DNA of 12,788 nucleotides from the NCBI GenBank assembly GCA_001824455.1, contig MHXL01000139.1:1-12788 (forward strand), written 5' to 3'. Each line of letters opens with the position of its first letter. Position 1 is the stretch's first letter. Below the pieces are notes generated by a model. It saw only the letters and a list, made by a program, of their open reading frames with translations. It searched no databases and was not told the DNA's origin. This DNA comes from Desulfuromonadaceae bacterium GWB2_53_15 (lineage in GTDB: Bacteria; Desulfobacterota; Desulfuromonadia; Geobacterales; Pseudopelobacteraceae). The translations under genes and the position numbers were made by a program. Shown piece after piece: positions 1 to 6,391 of the stretch.

Positions 1-2085
1 CCTGCAACACCCGATGTTGCCCCGACTGAGCAGCGTGACATGACCACCACCGATGCCTGTAACGAGTGCCATGGCAAGATCGGTGTCACCACCCCCCATG
101 GCGGACGCGGCGACGTGAAATACTGCATGATGTGCCATACTGCTCAGCGCGCCAATGGACGTACACCCTCAACATCCACCGCGAGCGCCTTTATTCCGAT
201 CGTGAAGGACGCCAGCGGCAATGTTACTTCAGCATCAACCTATGTTGCCGATGGCGAGGTGTCCGGCGACTTTGTCACCATGATCCACAAGATCCATATG
301 GGCAGCAAGCTGACCAAAACCAATTACAACTATGCAGGTGTCTTGTTCAATGACATAGTTTATCCAAAGGGTGTTGATAACTGCCGCCAGTGCCACAAGG
401 GTGATAGCACCGGTGAACTGGCCCTGGCCCCCCAGGCCAATAACTGGAAAGAAACCCCGAGCCGTAAGTCCTGCGGCGCCTGCCATGACAACATCAACTT
501 CGCTACCGGCGCCAATGCCAAGGTCGGCGGTGTTGCGCATGTGGCTCAAGCCGATGACTCTGCCTGCGTGGGCTGCCATGGTGTTGTAAATGGTTTCGTA
601 AAGGTGGAAGACGTCCACGCATCGACAAACGCCACCCCCAACAACCCGTTCGTTCCGGCTGGCCTGGTCAACTTCTTCTATGAGATTGCCAGCGCCGCCG
701 TGGATCCGCTCACCAATGACCTGTCCATCACATTCAGGATCCAGCAGAATACCGGGTCGCTTACCGCAGCCAAGACCAACGTGGTGTTTCCGCTGGCAGG
801 CTTTAGCAGCGGCCCCAGCTTCCTGCTGGCCTACTTCCAGGAGTCAGCCAACCAGGCCGCGGCCACGAATGGCGCGGATTGGAACAACCTGGGCGTGAAA
901 GCTGCCCAGCCCATAACCGCATCCATTCCCACCACCATCACGAACGGCACCACGGCACCCGATGCGCAAGGTTTCTATACCATGGTGGTTCCTTCAGCCT
1001 CTGCCTTCCCGGTCGGGGCAACCTTGCGTGCCGTCGGCATGCAGGGATCTTTCACTCAGTCTGCCGGCACGGGCGGTATCGCTGCAAATACTTCCCGCAC
1101 CGCCCTTTCAGTGGTCAAAGAAGTGACCGGCGATGCAGTGCGTCGTGAAGTCATCGATTCAAACAAATGCGGCAAATGCCATGAATGGTTCATCGGCCAC
1201 GGCGGTAGCCGCGTTGCCGGTTTGGGCACGGTTGGTCAATCCATCTGCGCCCTCTGCCATGTTCCAAACCTGAGTTCAAGCGGTCGCGGAGCACAGCAGT
1301 CGCTGATGACATTCATTCTGGGGAACCCGGTTACGACTTCTTTGACAACTGTGGTCAATTTCCTCGGCACAGTCGCCGCACCTAACTTCACCGGCTCCAT
1401 CAGCCAGGGCGCCAAGAATGCAATCACTGCCTTGAATGTTTCCTTCCCCGGCCTCGACCCAACCACGTTCCCCGAGGCGTCCAACAACTTCAAGGATATG
1501 ATTCACGGTGTTCATGCCGGCAGCACCTCCTTGGTTGTGGGAAGCCCATTGCGGTTTGTCCGCGACAGGACCACCAGCGGCGATTTTGAGTACAATTTCC
1601 AGGGCGTGACATTCGTAGGCGTCCTGAAGGACTGCAGGGCATGTCACAAGGACATCCCCACAAGCGCCACCAATCCGGCCATTGACAATACCAAAGCCAC
1701 CTACGTCAGCATCCCGGCCGGCGTACAGTCCAGTACCCAGGTGACAACATCTACCGCAGCTACTGTTTCAACTACTGGTGTAGTGAGCGATCCTGCTATC
1801 ACTCTGCAAACCGCAGTCGGCGTTGGCAACAACGTAACTAAGGTTAACGCAGACCGCACGAGCTTGCCGAACGCACAGGACCTGGTCAACAGCCCGTTCA
1901 CGGCCACCTGTAAGGCATGCCACAGCAGGCCGAGTGCCGTAGCTCATTTCAAGCAGATGGGCGGTTCGGTCAATGTACCGCGCAGCCAGGCTGATCCGGC
2001 TGCTGAAGCTTGTGTAACCTGCCACGGCACCACCGGGCCGAATGCACTCTTCAATGTTCACCGTTTCTCTGTAGTAGCTGAATAA
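1..2085 (+). CDS. OmcA/MtrC-family decaheme c-type cytochrome, 5'-truncated by the window edge
   Basis: Likely a cell-surface decaheme cytochrome that passes electrons from an outer-membrane conduit to extracellular acceptors such as Fe(III) oxides. The frame is open to base 1, so the real start, signal peptide and N-terminal domain lie outside the window; the ATG at 40 is internal. Ten CXXCH motifs are visible, beginning at bases 58, 124, 382, 472, 565, 1168, 1246, 1633, 1909 and 2011. They form two pentaheme modules, each with two motifs, an IHxxH element (MIHKIH at 280, MIHGVH at 1498), then three motifs. About 195 heme-free residues rich in beta-type sequence separate the modules. This matches the MtrC/OmcA plan of alternating heme and beta domains. 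The second module carries a Ser/Thr/Val-rich insertion of about 85 residues between its third and fourth hemes. Family assignment is firm; the electron acceptor is inferred. Confidence 0.93.
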   Translation, partial: PATPDVAPTEQRDMTTTDACNECHGKIGVTTPHGGRGDVKYCMMCHTAQRANGRTPSTSTASAFIPIVKDASGNVTSASTYVADGEVSGDFVTMIHKIHMGSKLTKTNYNYAGVLFNDIVYPKGVDNCRQCHKGDSTGELALAPQANNWKETPSRKSCGACHDNINFATGANAKVGGVAHVAQADDSACVGCHGVVNGFVKVEDVHASTNATPNNPFVPAGLVNFFYEIASAAVDPLTNDLSITFRIQQNTGSLTAAKTNVVFPLAGFSSGPSFLLAYFQESANQAAATNGADWNNLGVKAAQPITASIPTTITNGTTAPDAQGFYTMVVPSASAFPVGATLRAVGMQGSFTQSAGTGGIAANTSRTALSVVKEVTGDAVRREVIDSNKCGKCHEWFIGHGGSRVAGLGTVGQSICALCHVPNLSSSGRGAQQSLMTFILGNPVTTSLTTVVNFLGTVAAPNFTGSISQGAKNAITALNVSFPGLDPTTFPEASNNFKDMIHGVHAGSTSLVVGSPLRFVRDRTTSGDFEYNFQGVTFVGVLKDCRACHKDIPTSATNPAIDNTKATYVSIPAGVQSSTQVTTSTAATVSTTGVVSDPAITLQTAVGVGNNVTKVNADRTSLPNAQDLVNSPFTATCKACHSRPSAVAHFKQMGGSVNVPRSQADPAAEACVTCHGTTGPNALFNVHRFSVVAE

Positions 2086-2109
2086 ATCAAGTAATGCCAC
2101 TCAACCTGA

Positions 2110-2137
2110 TTCCGGGACACGCTTGCGTGTCCCGGAA
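2110..2137 (+). terminator. Hairpin after the decaheme gene, probable terminator
   Basis: A perfect 13-base inverted repeat (2110-2122 and 2125-2137, core CCGGGACACGC/GCGTGTCCCGG) lies 24 bases after the stop codon. In practice it would fold as a 12-bp stem with a CTTG tetraloop. It is followed by TAAAAA and not by a T-run, so intrinsic termination may be weak; RNA 3'-end protection is an alternative role. Confidence 0.6.
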
Positions 2138-2142
2138 TAAAA

Positions 2143-2194
2143 ACCATGGGTAATTTTTGATATTCACTCCATGGTCCAGTAAGTACAACCATGG
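2143..2194. repeat. Three CCATGG palindromes upstream of the barrel gene
   Basis: CCATGG occurs at 2144-2149, 2169-2174 and 2189-2194, extended as ACCATGG, CCATGGT and ACCATGG, with start-to-start spacing of 25 and 20 bases. The first two extended copies form an inverted pair. They lie in the only gap upstream of the + strand porin-cytochrome operon, one inside a candidate promoter spacer. An operator is possible but unproven; the motif is short and may be chance. Confidence 0.3.
2157..2185 (+). promoter_or_regulatory. Weak sigma70-like promoter candidate for the barrel-cytochrome operon
   Basis: TTGATA (2157-2162) is a good -35 element, followed after 17 bases by TAAGTA (2180-2185), a poor -10 element. 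It is placed correctly between the preceding hairpin and the TTG start at 2236. The poor -10 suggests either activator dependence or that the true promoter is elsewhere. No convincing sigma54 -24/-12 pair was found. Confidence 0.25.
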
Positions 2195-2225
2195 CAAAGG
2201 GTTTTAAGTGATGAATGTCCGGAAA

Positions 2226-2238
2226 GGAGGAAAACTTG
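2226..2238 (+). promoter_or_regulatory. Ribosome binding site that sets a TTG start
   Basis: GGAGG at 2226-2230, within AAAGGAGG, is followed by AAAAC and then TTG at 2236. The spacing is ideal for TTG. The in-frame ATG at 2215 lies upstream of this site and has no purine-rich element of its own. Translation from the TTG gives a signal peptide beginning MKINQTNK. Confidence 0.75.
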
Positions 2239-3567
2239 AAAATAAATCAAACAAATAAGTCCTGGCACACCCTGCCACGCATACTGAAAACAGCCGGCTG
2301 CCTCGCCGCTACCGGCGCACTGCTGTCCGCGGCGCCGGCCCTGGCAGAAACAACCGTATTTGGACAATCCGACACAATCTTCCGTATGGGGCAATCGCTG
2401 GACAAAAAAGATCTTTATCCGGTCTACGAATATCTGCGGCTTTCTGCCGTAAGCTCAGAAAAGGATGGAAGCGCCACATCGCTGCACATCGGCGGTTGGG
2501 CACGGGGTGACCTGGGCGACAAATCGGCGCGTGACCGCGACACCGACGCTGACCTGCAGTACGGTTTCATCAGCTTTCAGGGAGCAAAAAACAACTTCCT
2601 GTTCAACGCCGGACGTCAATTTGTAGTCGAAGGGGTTGGAGTTCAACGTCTTGACGGGCTTTATACCCGCAACGACTTTGCTGCAGGCTTCGGAGCTGCT
2701 GCCTATGTCGGTTCGCCGGTTGTAACCGAACCGAACGAACCGAACCTCAAGGCAGATGATTTTATCTTCGGCGGCAGGGTTACCCACAGCATCAACAAAT
2801 ACTATACCGTAGGCCTCAGCGCCTTGAGATCATTCGATGAAGACGGTGGCGTATACCGCGAAGAAGAGGGGCTAGATGTGTGGGTGCATCCGCTCAAACA
2901 GCTGGACATTACCGGCCGGTCCGCATATAACTCTGCCACCAACGGCTGGATGGAGCATGCCTATGCTGTCTCGCTCATCCCCCTTGACAGCCTGCGCATC
3001 GGAGCAGATTACTCCTACATCAGCTATCAGGACTACTTCTATCGCGTTACCACAAGTGCCCTGAGCTACCTTGTTGGAAACATCGATCGGCGTGAAAACG
3101 TTAAGACCTTTGGGGGAAACGTTGACTACTCCCCCATAAAAAACCTCACTTTGGGCGCGGACTTCAAAAACTACAACTACGATATCGCCAAGAACGCCAA
3201 CTACTTTGGCGGCAAGGCAACCTATTCGCTCCCGGACTCGTTTGCAGCCGGTTTTTCAGTGCACCGTATGGATGGAAATACCGACAAGTTGAATTTCTAC
3301 GAGTATCGAGTATATGCCTCGAAAAAGATCTCAAATCTCAACTTAACCCTTGATTTCATCGATCTGAACTATGACAGCAGAATCAACGGCGAAAAAAATG
3401 CTTATACCGTTGCCGGCGCTGCTTCATACAAATTCAATGAGAAACTGAAGATCAGGGCTGATGTCGATTATTCAAAGAATCCAGATTTTGAAAATGAGGT
3501 GAAGGGGCTTCTCAAACTCACCTATGCATTTGACACACAGCGCGCTGCTGAAGGGAGGTCGAAGTGA
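2236..3567 (+). CDS. Outer-membrane beta-barrel (porin) of a porin-cytochrome conduit
   Basis: A 443-residue exported protein. Residues 1-37 form a signal peptide with a basic N-region, a hydrophobic core and cleavage at APALA|ETT. The rest is made of alternating amphipathic strands rich in Tyr, Gly and Asp, with frequent short turns and no long hydrophobic segments, as expected for an outer-membrane barrel. The last clear strand (LLKLTYAF) ends in Phe but is followed by an 11-residue polar tail instead of ending the protein. It lies directly after a surface decaheme gene and overlaps a pentaheme lipoprotein gene by 4 bases. Its probable role is therefore the barrel that carries cytochromes through the outer membrane, as ExtB-like proteins do in Geobacter. 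At 443 residues it is much smaller than MtrB-type barrels (about 700), and no MtrB signature is seen. The barrel call is firm; the conduit role is inferred from neighbours. Confidence 0.8.
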   Translation: MKINQTNKSWHTLPRILKTAGCLAATGALLSAAPALAETTVFGQSDTIFRMGQSLDKKDLYPVYEYLRLSAVSSEKDGSATSLHIGGWARGDLGDKSARDRDTDADLQYGFISFQGAKNNFLFNAGRQFVVEGVGVQRLDGLYTRNDFAAGFGAAAYVGSPVVTEPNEPNLKADDFIFGGRVTHSINKYYTVGLSALRSFDEDGGVYREEEGLDVWVHPLKQLDITGRSAYNSATNGWMEHAYAVSLIPLDSLRIGADYSYISYQDYFYRVTTSALSYLVGNIDRRENVKTFGGNVDYSPIKNLTLGADFKNYNYDIAKNANYFGGKATYSLPDSFAAGFSVHRMDGNTDKLNFYEYRVYASKKISNLNLTLDFIDLNYDSRINGEKNAYTVAGAASYKFNEKLKIRADVDYSKNPDFENEVKGLLKLTYAFDTQRAAEGRSK

Positions 3568-4001
3568 AATACACCAAACTGCTATTTTTAATAACGCTCC
3601 CACTGGTGGCAAGCCTTCTTTACGCCTGTGCCAACACCAACAGCATCGCCAGGGTGCACCCCGAAGCGGTAACAGGGTTGCCCAATTGTACTGAATGCCA
3701 CACCGATTCGTGGGGCGCACTCAATCACAAAGCCCCGGATTTCTACAGCAAACATAAATTCTATGCCAGCTCAAAAGCGGCCTGCGCTTCCTGTCACCAG
3801 GAATCCTTCTGCGCCGACTGCCATGCTCACAAGGAAGAGATCAAGCCTAGCGACAAATTCAAGGATCTGGTCGAACACAATCTTCCGCACCGTGGTGATT
3901 ATTTAAGCCAGCATAAGATCGACGGTAAAATCAACCCTGCTTCCTGCGTCAAGTGCCACGGAAGACAAAACAACGAGGGGTGCAAAAGATGTCACAGATA
4001 A
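3564..4001 (+). CDS. Pentaheme c-type cytochrome lipoprotein
   Basis: A 145-residue cytochrome with five CXXCH motifs at residues 42-46, 74-78, 83-87, 128-132 and 140-144. Further His residues between them (55, 64, 89, 105, 109, 117) could serve as distal ligands. The N-terminus has a hydrophobic segment ending LYAC, with Cys22 the probable lipidated residue. Tyr at -2 is not typical of a lipobox, so the lipid anchor is probable and not certain. The start is GTG, inside GTGA shared with the stop of the barrel gene and preceded by GGGAGG five bases upstream, which implies translational coupling. By position and size it resembles the small heme lipoproteins (such as ExtC) of Geobacter conduits and probably feeds or lines the barrel from the periplasm. 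The C-terminal motif CKRCHR ends the protein. Confidence 0.88.
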   Translation: MKYTKLLFLITLPLVASLLYACANTNSIARVHPEAVTGLPNCTECHTDSWGALNHKAPDFYSKHKFYASSKAACASCHQESFCADCHAHKEEIKPSDKFKDLVEHNLPHRGDYLSQHKIDGKINPASCVKCHGRQNNEGCKRCHR

Positions 4002-4597
4002 GAATAACATCTCTGGCGCTTGGATTGCTGCTGTCACTGTCTGCACTGTCCGGCTGTGGTGACAGGAATTCACAAGCCACGTTCGATCCTGCTACATTCA
4101 AGCATGTTGACCCTGCCACATGGAAGCTGTCCACCCACAAAACCGAAGCCCTGGCACATATTGAGAATTGTACCGAGTGCCATGGCAGCGACTTTACGGG
4201 TGGCATATCCAAAGTGGACTGTACCTCCCAGTGTCATTTAGGCGGTGCCGACTCGGCCCACCCGCTGTCCTGGGGCAAGAACACCGCCGGCGACACCAGC
4301 TCGATTATTATCGGGCATAAGAATTCCGTCAATCCGGCAAGCTGCACCACCGCAGCCTGTCATGCTGCCGGAGGAGCCGCTCAGCAGAAATTGTGCACCA
4401 GTTGCCATGTTAACCCAACCTCCAAACATCCGGAAGATTTCACACTTGCAACCAGTGGCTTCACAAGTCACGCAAATTACGTGAATGCCAACACCAACGC
4501 GACCTGTGCCGTTGCCAGTTGCCATGGGACAGATCTGTTGGCTAACTCCGGGGCCTTTGGGCCATCGTGTCATGCCTGTCATCCGGGCCATTTCTAA
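3989..4597 (+). CDS. CX4CH/CXXCH-domain multiheme cytochrome lipoprotein
   Basis: A 202-residue lipoprotein with a clean lipobox LSGC at Cys23. Six heme-type motifs of three spacings are visible: CTECH (61-65), CTSQCH (78-83, CX3CH), CTTAACH (119-125, CX4CH), CTSCH (136-140), CAVASCH (173-179, CX4CH) and CHACH (194-198). The last four form two CX4CH...CXXCH units, the pattern of the Geobacter domain TIGR01904. Three canonical sites almost surely bind heme c; whether the CX3CH and CX4CH sites do is not known from sequence. The ATG at 3989 was preferred over an upstream ATG at 3953 because it follows GAGGGG by eight bases and gives a proper signal peptide. It overlaps the previous gene by 13 bases, with the start codon inside that gene's last heme motif. 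Probably a periplasm-side or surface partner in the same conduit. Confidence 0.85.
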   Translation: MSQIRITSLALGLLLSLSALSGCGDRNSQATFDPATFKHVDPATWKLSTHKTEALAHIENCTECHGSDFTGGISKVDCTSQCHLGGADSAHPLSWGKNTAGDTSSIIIGHKNSVNPASCTTAACHAAGGAAQQKLCTSCHVNPTSKHPEDFTLATSGFTSHANYVNANTNATCAVASCHGTDLLANSGAFGPSCHACHPGHF

Positions 4598-4619
4598 TTA
4601 TTTGATTACTATTTTTGAA

Positions 4620-4671
4620 TTGAAATGCAAAAAAGCCTTGGGAAGTTTTCCAAGGCTTTTTTGCATTTCAA
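4620..4671. terminator. Strong bidirectional rho-independent terminator
   Basis: A perfect 22-base inverted repeat (4620-4641 and 4650-4671) has an 8-base loop. The GC-rich core GCCTTGG/CCAAGGC is flanked by A6 on the left and T6 on the right, so it can terminate transcripts from both sides. It sits between the convergent cytochrome operon (+) and the Smr gene (-). Confidence 0.92.
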
Positions 4672-4689
4672 GCTTAGATTATTCAGCCC

Positions 4690-5385
4690 TTATCCTTTCA
4701 AAAAAACCACAAAGGCCCCGCTACCGCCCATCTCGCGCGGAGCAGAATCAAATTCCGCCACCATGTCCTTGCCGGCTTCACGCAGCCAGGCGGCCACTGC
4801 CTGCTGCAGCACCGGCTCAGCTGGCGAGTTATTCCCTTTGCCGGTGATGACAAGCACCGCCTTTTCCCCGTGGACACGGGCATTGCGCAGGAAACGCGGC
4901 AATGCCTCCAGTGCTTCCTCGCGCGTCAGCCCATGCAGGTCGAGTTGGCGATCAAGGCGGATTATCCCTTTTTTAAGCTGGCGCAATCGGTTGGCGCCCA
5001 GCGGCTTGAGTTCATCATCCTCGGGAAATTTGTCGGCAAAGGCCACATCCAGCTTGAGCTGCCCGATGGCCTGCGAAAAAACTTCAATTTCGGCTTGCTC
5101 AACTTTTTCCCGTCGCGGAGCCACTGCCGGTGTTCGCTCTGGTTTTCGACCCGGCGTTGAAGGTTTCGGCTGCTTGTGCGAGCCATCCAATTGAATGACA
5201 CTGCCCATGGCCTGCAGGAACAGATCCGTATCATCCTCGTCAATAGCTGGAGGTGGTGGAGCTTGAACTGGCTCCGTTAACAATGGCTGCGGCAGAGACA
5301 CAGCCACCCCCTTCAAGGCGCTGAAGGGGGTGGCGTGAAACTCCTGTTGTTTCGGTGGATTGGCTTGCTGTTTCTTTTTTGCCAT
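4690..5385 (-). CDS. Smr-domain protein (MutS2 C-terminal-like)
   Basis: A 231-residue soluble protein with a C-terminal Smr domain: LDLHG at 148-152, ITGKGNNS at 180-187 and GGSGAFVV at 220-227. In SmrB-like proteins the DLHG and GxG elements belong to an RNA-cleaving or nucleic-acid-binding fold that acts on stalled or collided ribosomes; here that role is inferred from the domain only. The N-terminal 145 residues are Pro/Lys-rich and probably mostly unstructured. They contain two related short elements, LFLQAMGSVIQLD (55-67) and VFSQAIGQLKLD (102-113). These recall the N-terminal LFRQLM-type element of E. coli SmrB. The ATG shares one base with the stop of the upstream OmpA-type gene (TGATG) and is preceded by AAAGGA, indicating coupling. 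There is no obvious link to electron transfer. Confidence 0.85.
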   Translation of the reverse strand: MAKKKQQANPPKQQEFHATPFSALKGVAVSLPQPLLTEPVQAPPPPAIDEDDTDLFLQAMGSVIQLDGSHKQPKPSTPGRKPERTPAVAPRREKVEQAEIEVFSQAIGQLKLDVAFADKFPEDDELKPLGANRLRQLKKGIIRLDRQLDLHGLTREEALEALPRFLRNARVHGEKAVLVITGKGNNSPAEPVLQQAVAAWLREAGKDMVAEFDSAPREMGGSGAFVVFLKG

Positions 5386-6248
5386 CAGTCCTTTGCCACC
5401 AGCGTGATCTCAATGCGCCGGTTCTTGGCACGCCCTTCCTTTGTCGTGTTATCGGCTACCGGTTTGTACTCACCAAAGGCCGTGGCAGAGAGGATCGCGG
5501 CATCCAGACCCTGCTGCTGCAGATATTTTGTCACATTGATCGCCCGCGCAGCGGAAAGCTCCCAGTTGGTCGGGAAGACCCGTGTCAGGGCTCCGGAGAT
5601 CTGGACGTTATCGGTGTGTCCTTCAATACGGATTGCCTTGTCCTTGACCGCCTTGAGGGTATCGACCATCTTCTGCAGAATTACCAGCCCGTCCTCCTTG
5701 ACATCGGCCTTGCCGGAATCAAAGAGGATGGCCGCTTCCATGTTCACGGTCAGTTTCCCCTTGAGCTCCGAAATAGTCACCTGCCCTTGGGCGATCTCGC
5801 TCTTCATGTTCTCCAGAAGCTGCTCATAGGTACCGCTTACTTCTTTGACCTTCTCTTCCTTGACCTTCTGCAACGTAACGATATCGTCCTTCAGCTTTTT
5901 GTTCTCAGCTTCAAGGTCAGAAACCTTTTGGCGCAGATCGCTGATGTTCCGGGAAAGAGTGTCGGATTTGGCAGCCAGCACCTGCTCCAACTCGGCCTTA
6001 TCCTTCGTGAGCTCCTCCTTGGTCCTACCCAAAGCGGATGCTTCCGACTTCAGTTTGTCATGCTCCTTCTGCAACGCCGTATTCTCGGCAGTCAGCTTTT
6101 CATGCTTCTGTTTCAGGTCAGTAAGTTCCCTGGTCAGGTTATCTGCTTCCTCCACCTTTTTGAGAAATCTGCTCTCGGCAACCAGGCATCCACTTAGCAC
6201 AAGTGCCACCATAGCAGTCGTTGCCAGGCAAAAGATCCTTTTCAGCAT
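5385..6248 (-). CDS. OmpA-family peptidoglycan-binding lipoprotein with long coiled coil
   Basis: A 287-residue lipoprotein. The lipobox LSGC gives Cys21. Residues about 27-155 are almost entirely Lys/Glu/Leu heptads (for example DLEAENKKLKDD), a long coiled coil. The C-terminal OmpA domain (about 165-287) shows ILFDSGKADV (174-183), GHTDN (210-214), NWELSAARA (228-236) and KNRRIEI (275-281). The Asp of GHTDN and the Arg of SAARA are the positions that bind diaminopimelate in this family. The likely role is to tether the outer membrane to peptidoglycan across a distance set by the coiled coil. The start is supported by AAGGAGG six bases upstream. It has its own candidate promoter and a 5' leader of about 75 bases with a hairpin. 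It is co-translated with the Smr gene downstream. Confidence 0.9.
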   Translation of the reverse strand: MLKRIFCLATTAMVALVLSGCLVAESRFLKKVEEADNLTRELTDLKQKHEKLTAENTALQKEHDKLKSEASALGRTKEELTKDKAELEQVLAAKSDTLSRNISDLRQKVSDLEAENKKLKDDIVTLQKVKEEKVKEVSGTYEQLLENMKSEIAQGQVTISELKGKLTVNMEAAILFDSGKADVKEDGLVILQKMVDTLKAVKDKAIRIEGHTDNVQISGALTRVFPTNWELSAARAINVTKYLQQQGLDAAILSATAFGEYKPVADNTTKEGRAKNRRIEITLVAKD

Positions 6249-6285
6249 AATGCGCCTCCTTCAGGGGATTGTAGTACAGTTGAAC

Positions 6286-6305
6286 CAGCTGCCAACCGGC
6301 AGCTG
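6286..6305 (-). other. Hairpin in the leader of the OmpA-type gene
   Basis: A perfect 8-bp inverted repeat, CAGCTGCC/GGCAGCTG, with a 4-base loop. It lies between the candidate promoter and the ribosome binding site, 37 bases before the ATG. There is no T-run after it on the minus strand, so it is not an intrinsic terminator. It could stabilise the mRNA or bind a protein. Confidence 0.5.
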
Positions 6306-6328
6306 CTCGCTAAGGATGAAGCCATTTC

Positions 6329-6356
6329 ATTCTATACCACGTCACTTTTTTTGCAA
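6329..6356 (-). promoter_or_regulatory. Sigma70-like promoter for the OmpA-type and Smr genes
   Basis: On the minus strand TTGCAA (6351-6356) is followed after 16 bases by TAGAAT (6329-6334), or by TATAGA two bases earlier. Both boxes are close to consensus. It lies in the 143-base gap between the DUF401 gene and the OmpA-type gene, about 80 bases before the start codon. Confidence 0.6.
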
Positions 6357-6391
6357 CCCTGATTTGGGCCGTTTAACCTTTATAAACAGAC

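Noticed and set aside
40..42. ATG at 40 as the true start of the decaheme cytochrome
   Set aside because: The frame is open to base 1, there is no ribosome binding site before it, and a protein starting there would lack a signal peptide although it binds hemes.
235..618. Minus-strand open frame inside the decaheme gene
   Set aside because: It is antisense to a gene with ten heme motifs, has no ribosome binding site or recognisable domain, and reflects the codon bias of the real gene.
2191..2205. TGGCAAAGGGTTTTA as a sigma54 promoter
   Set aside because: The -24-like TGGCA is present but the required GC of the -12 element is absent at the correct distance.
5355..6197. Plus-strand 280-residue open frame antisense to the OmpA-type gene
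   Set aside because: The minus strand encodes a complete OmpA-family lipoprotein with all key residues; the antisense frame gives a low-complexity Leu-rich translation with no family features.
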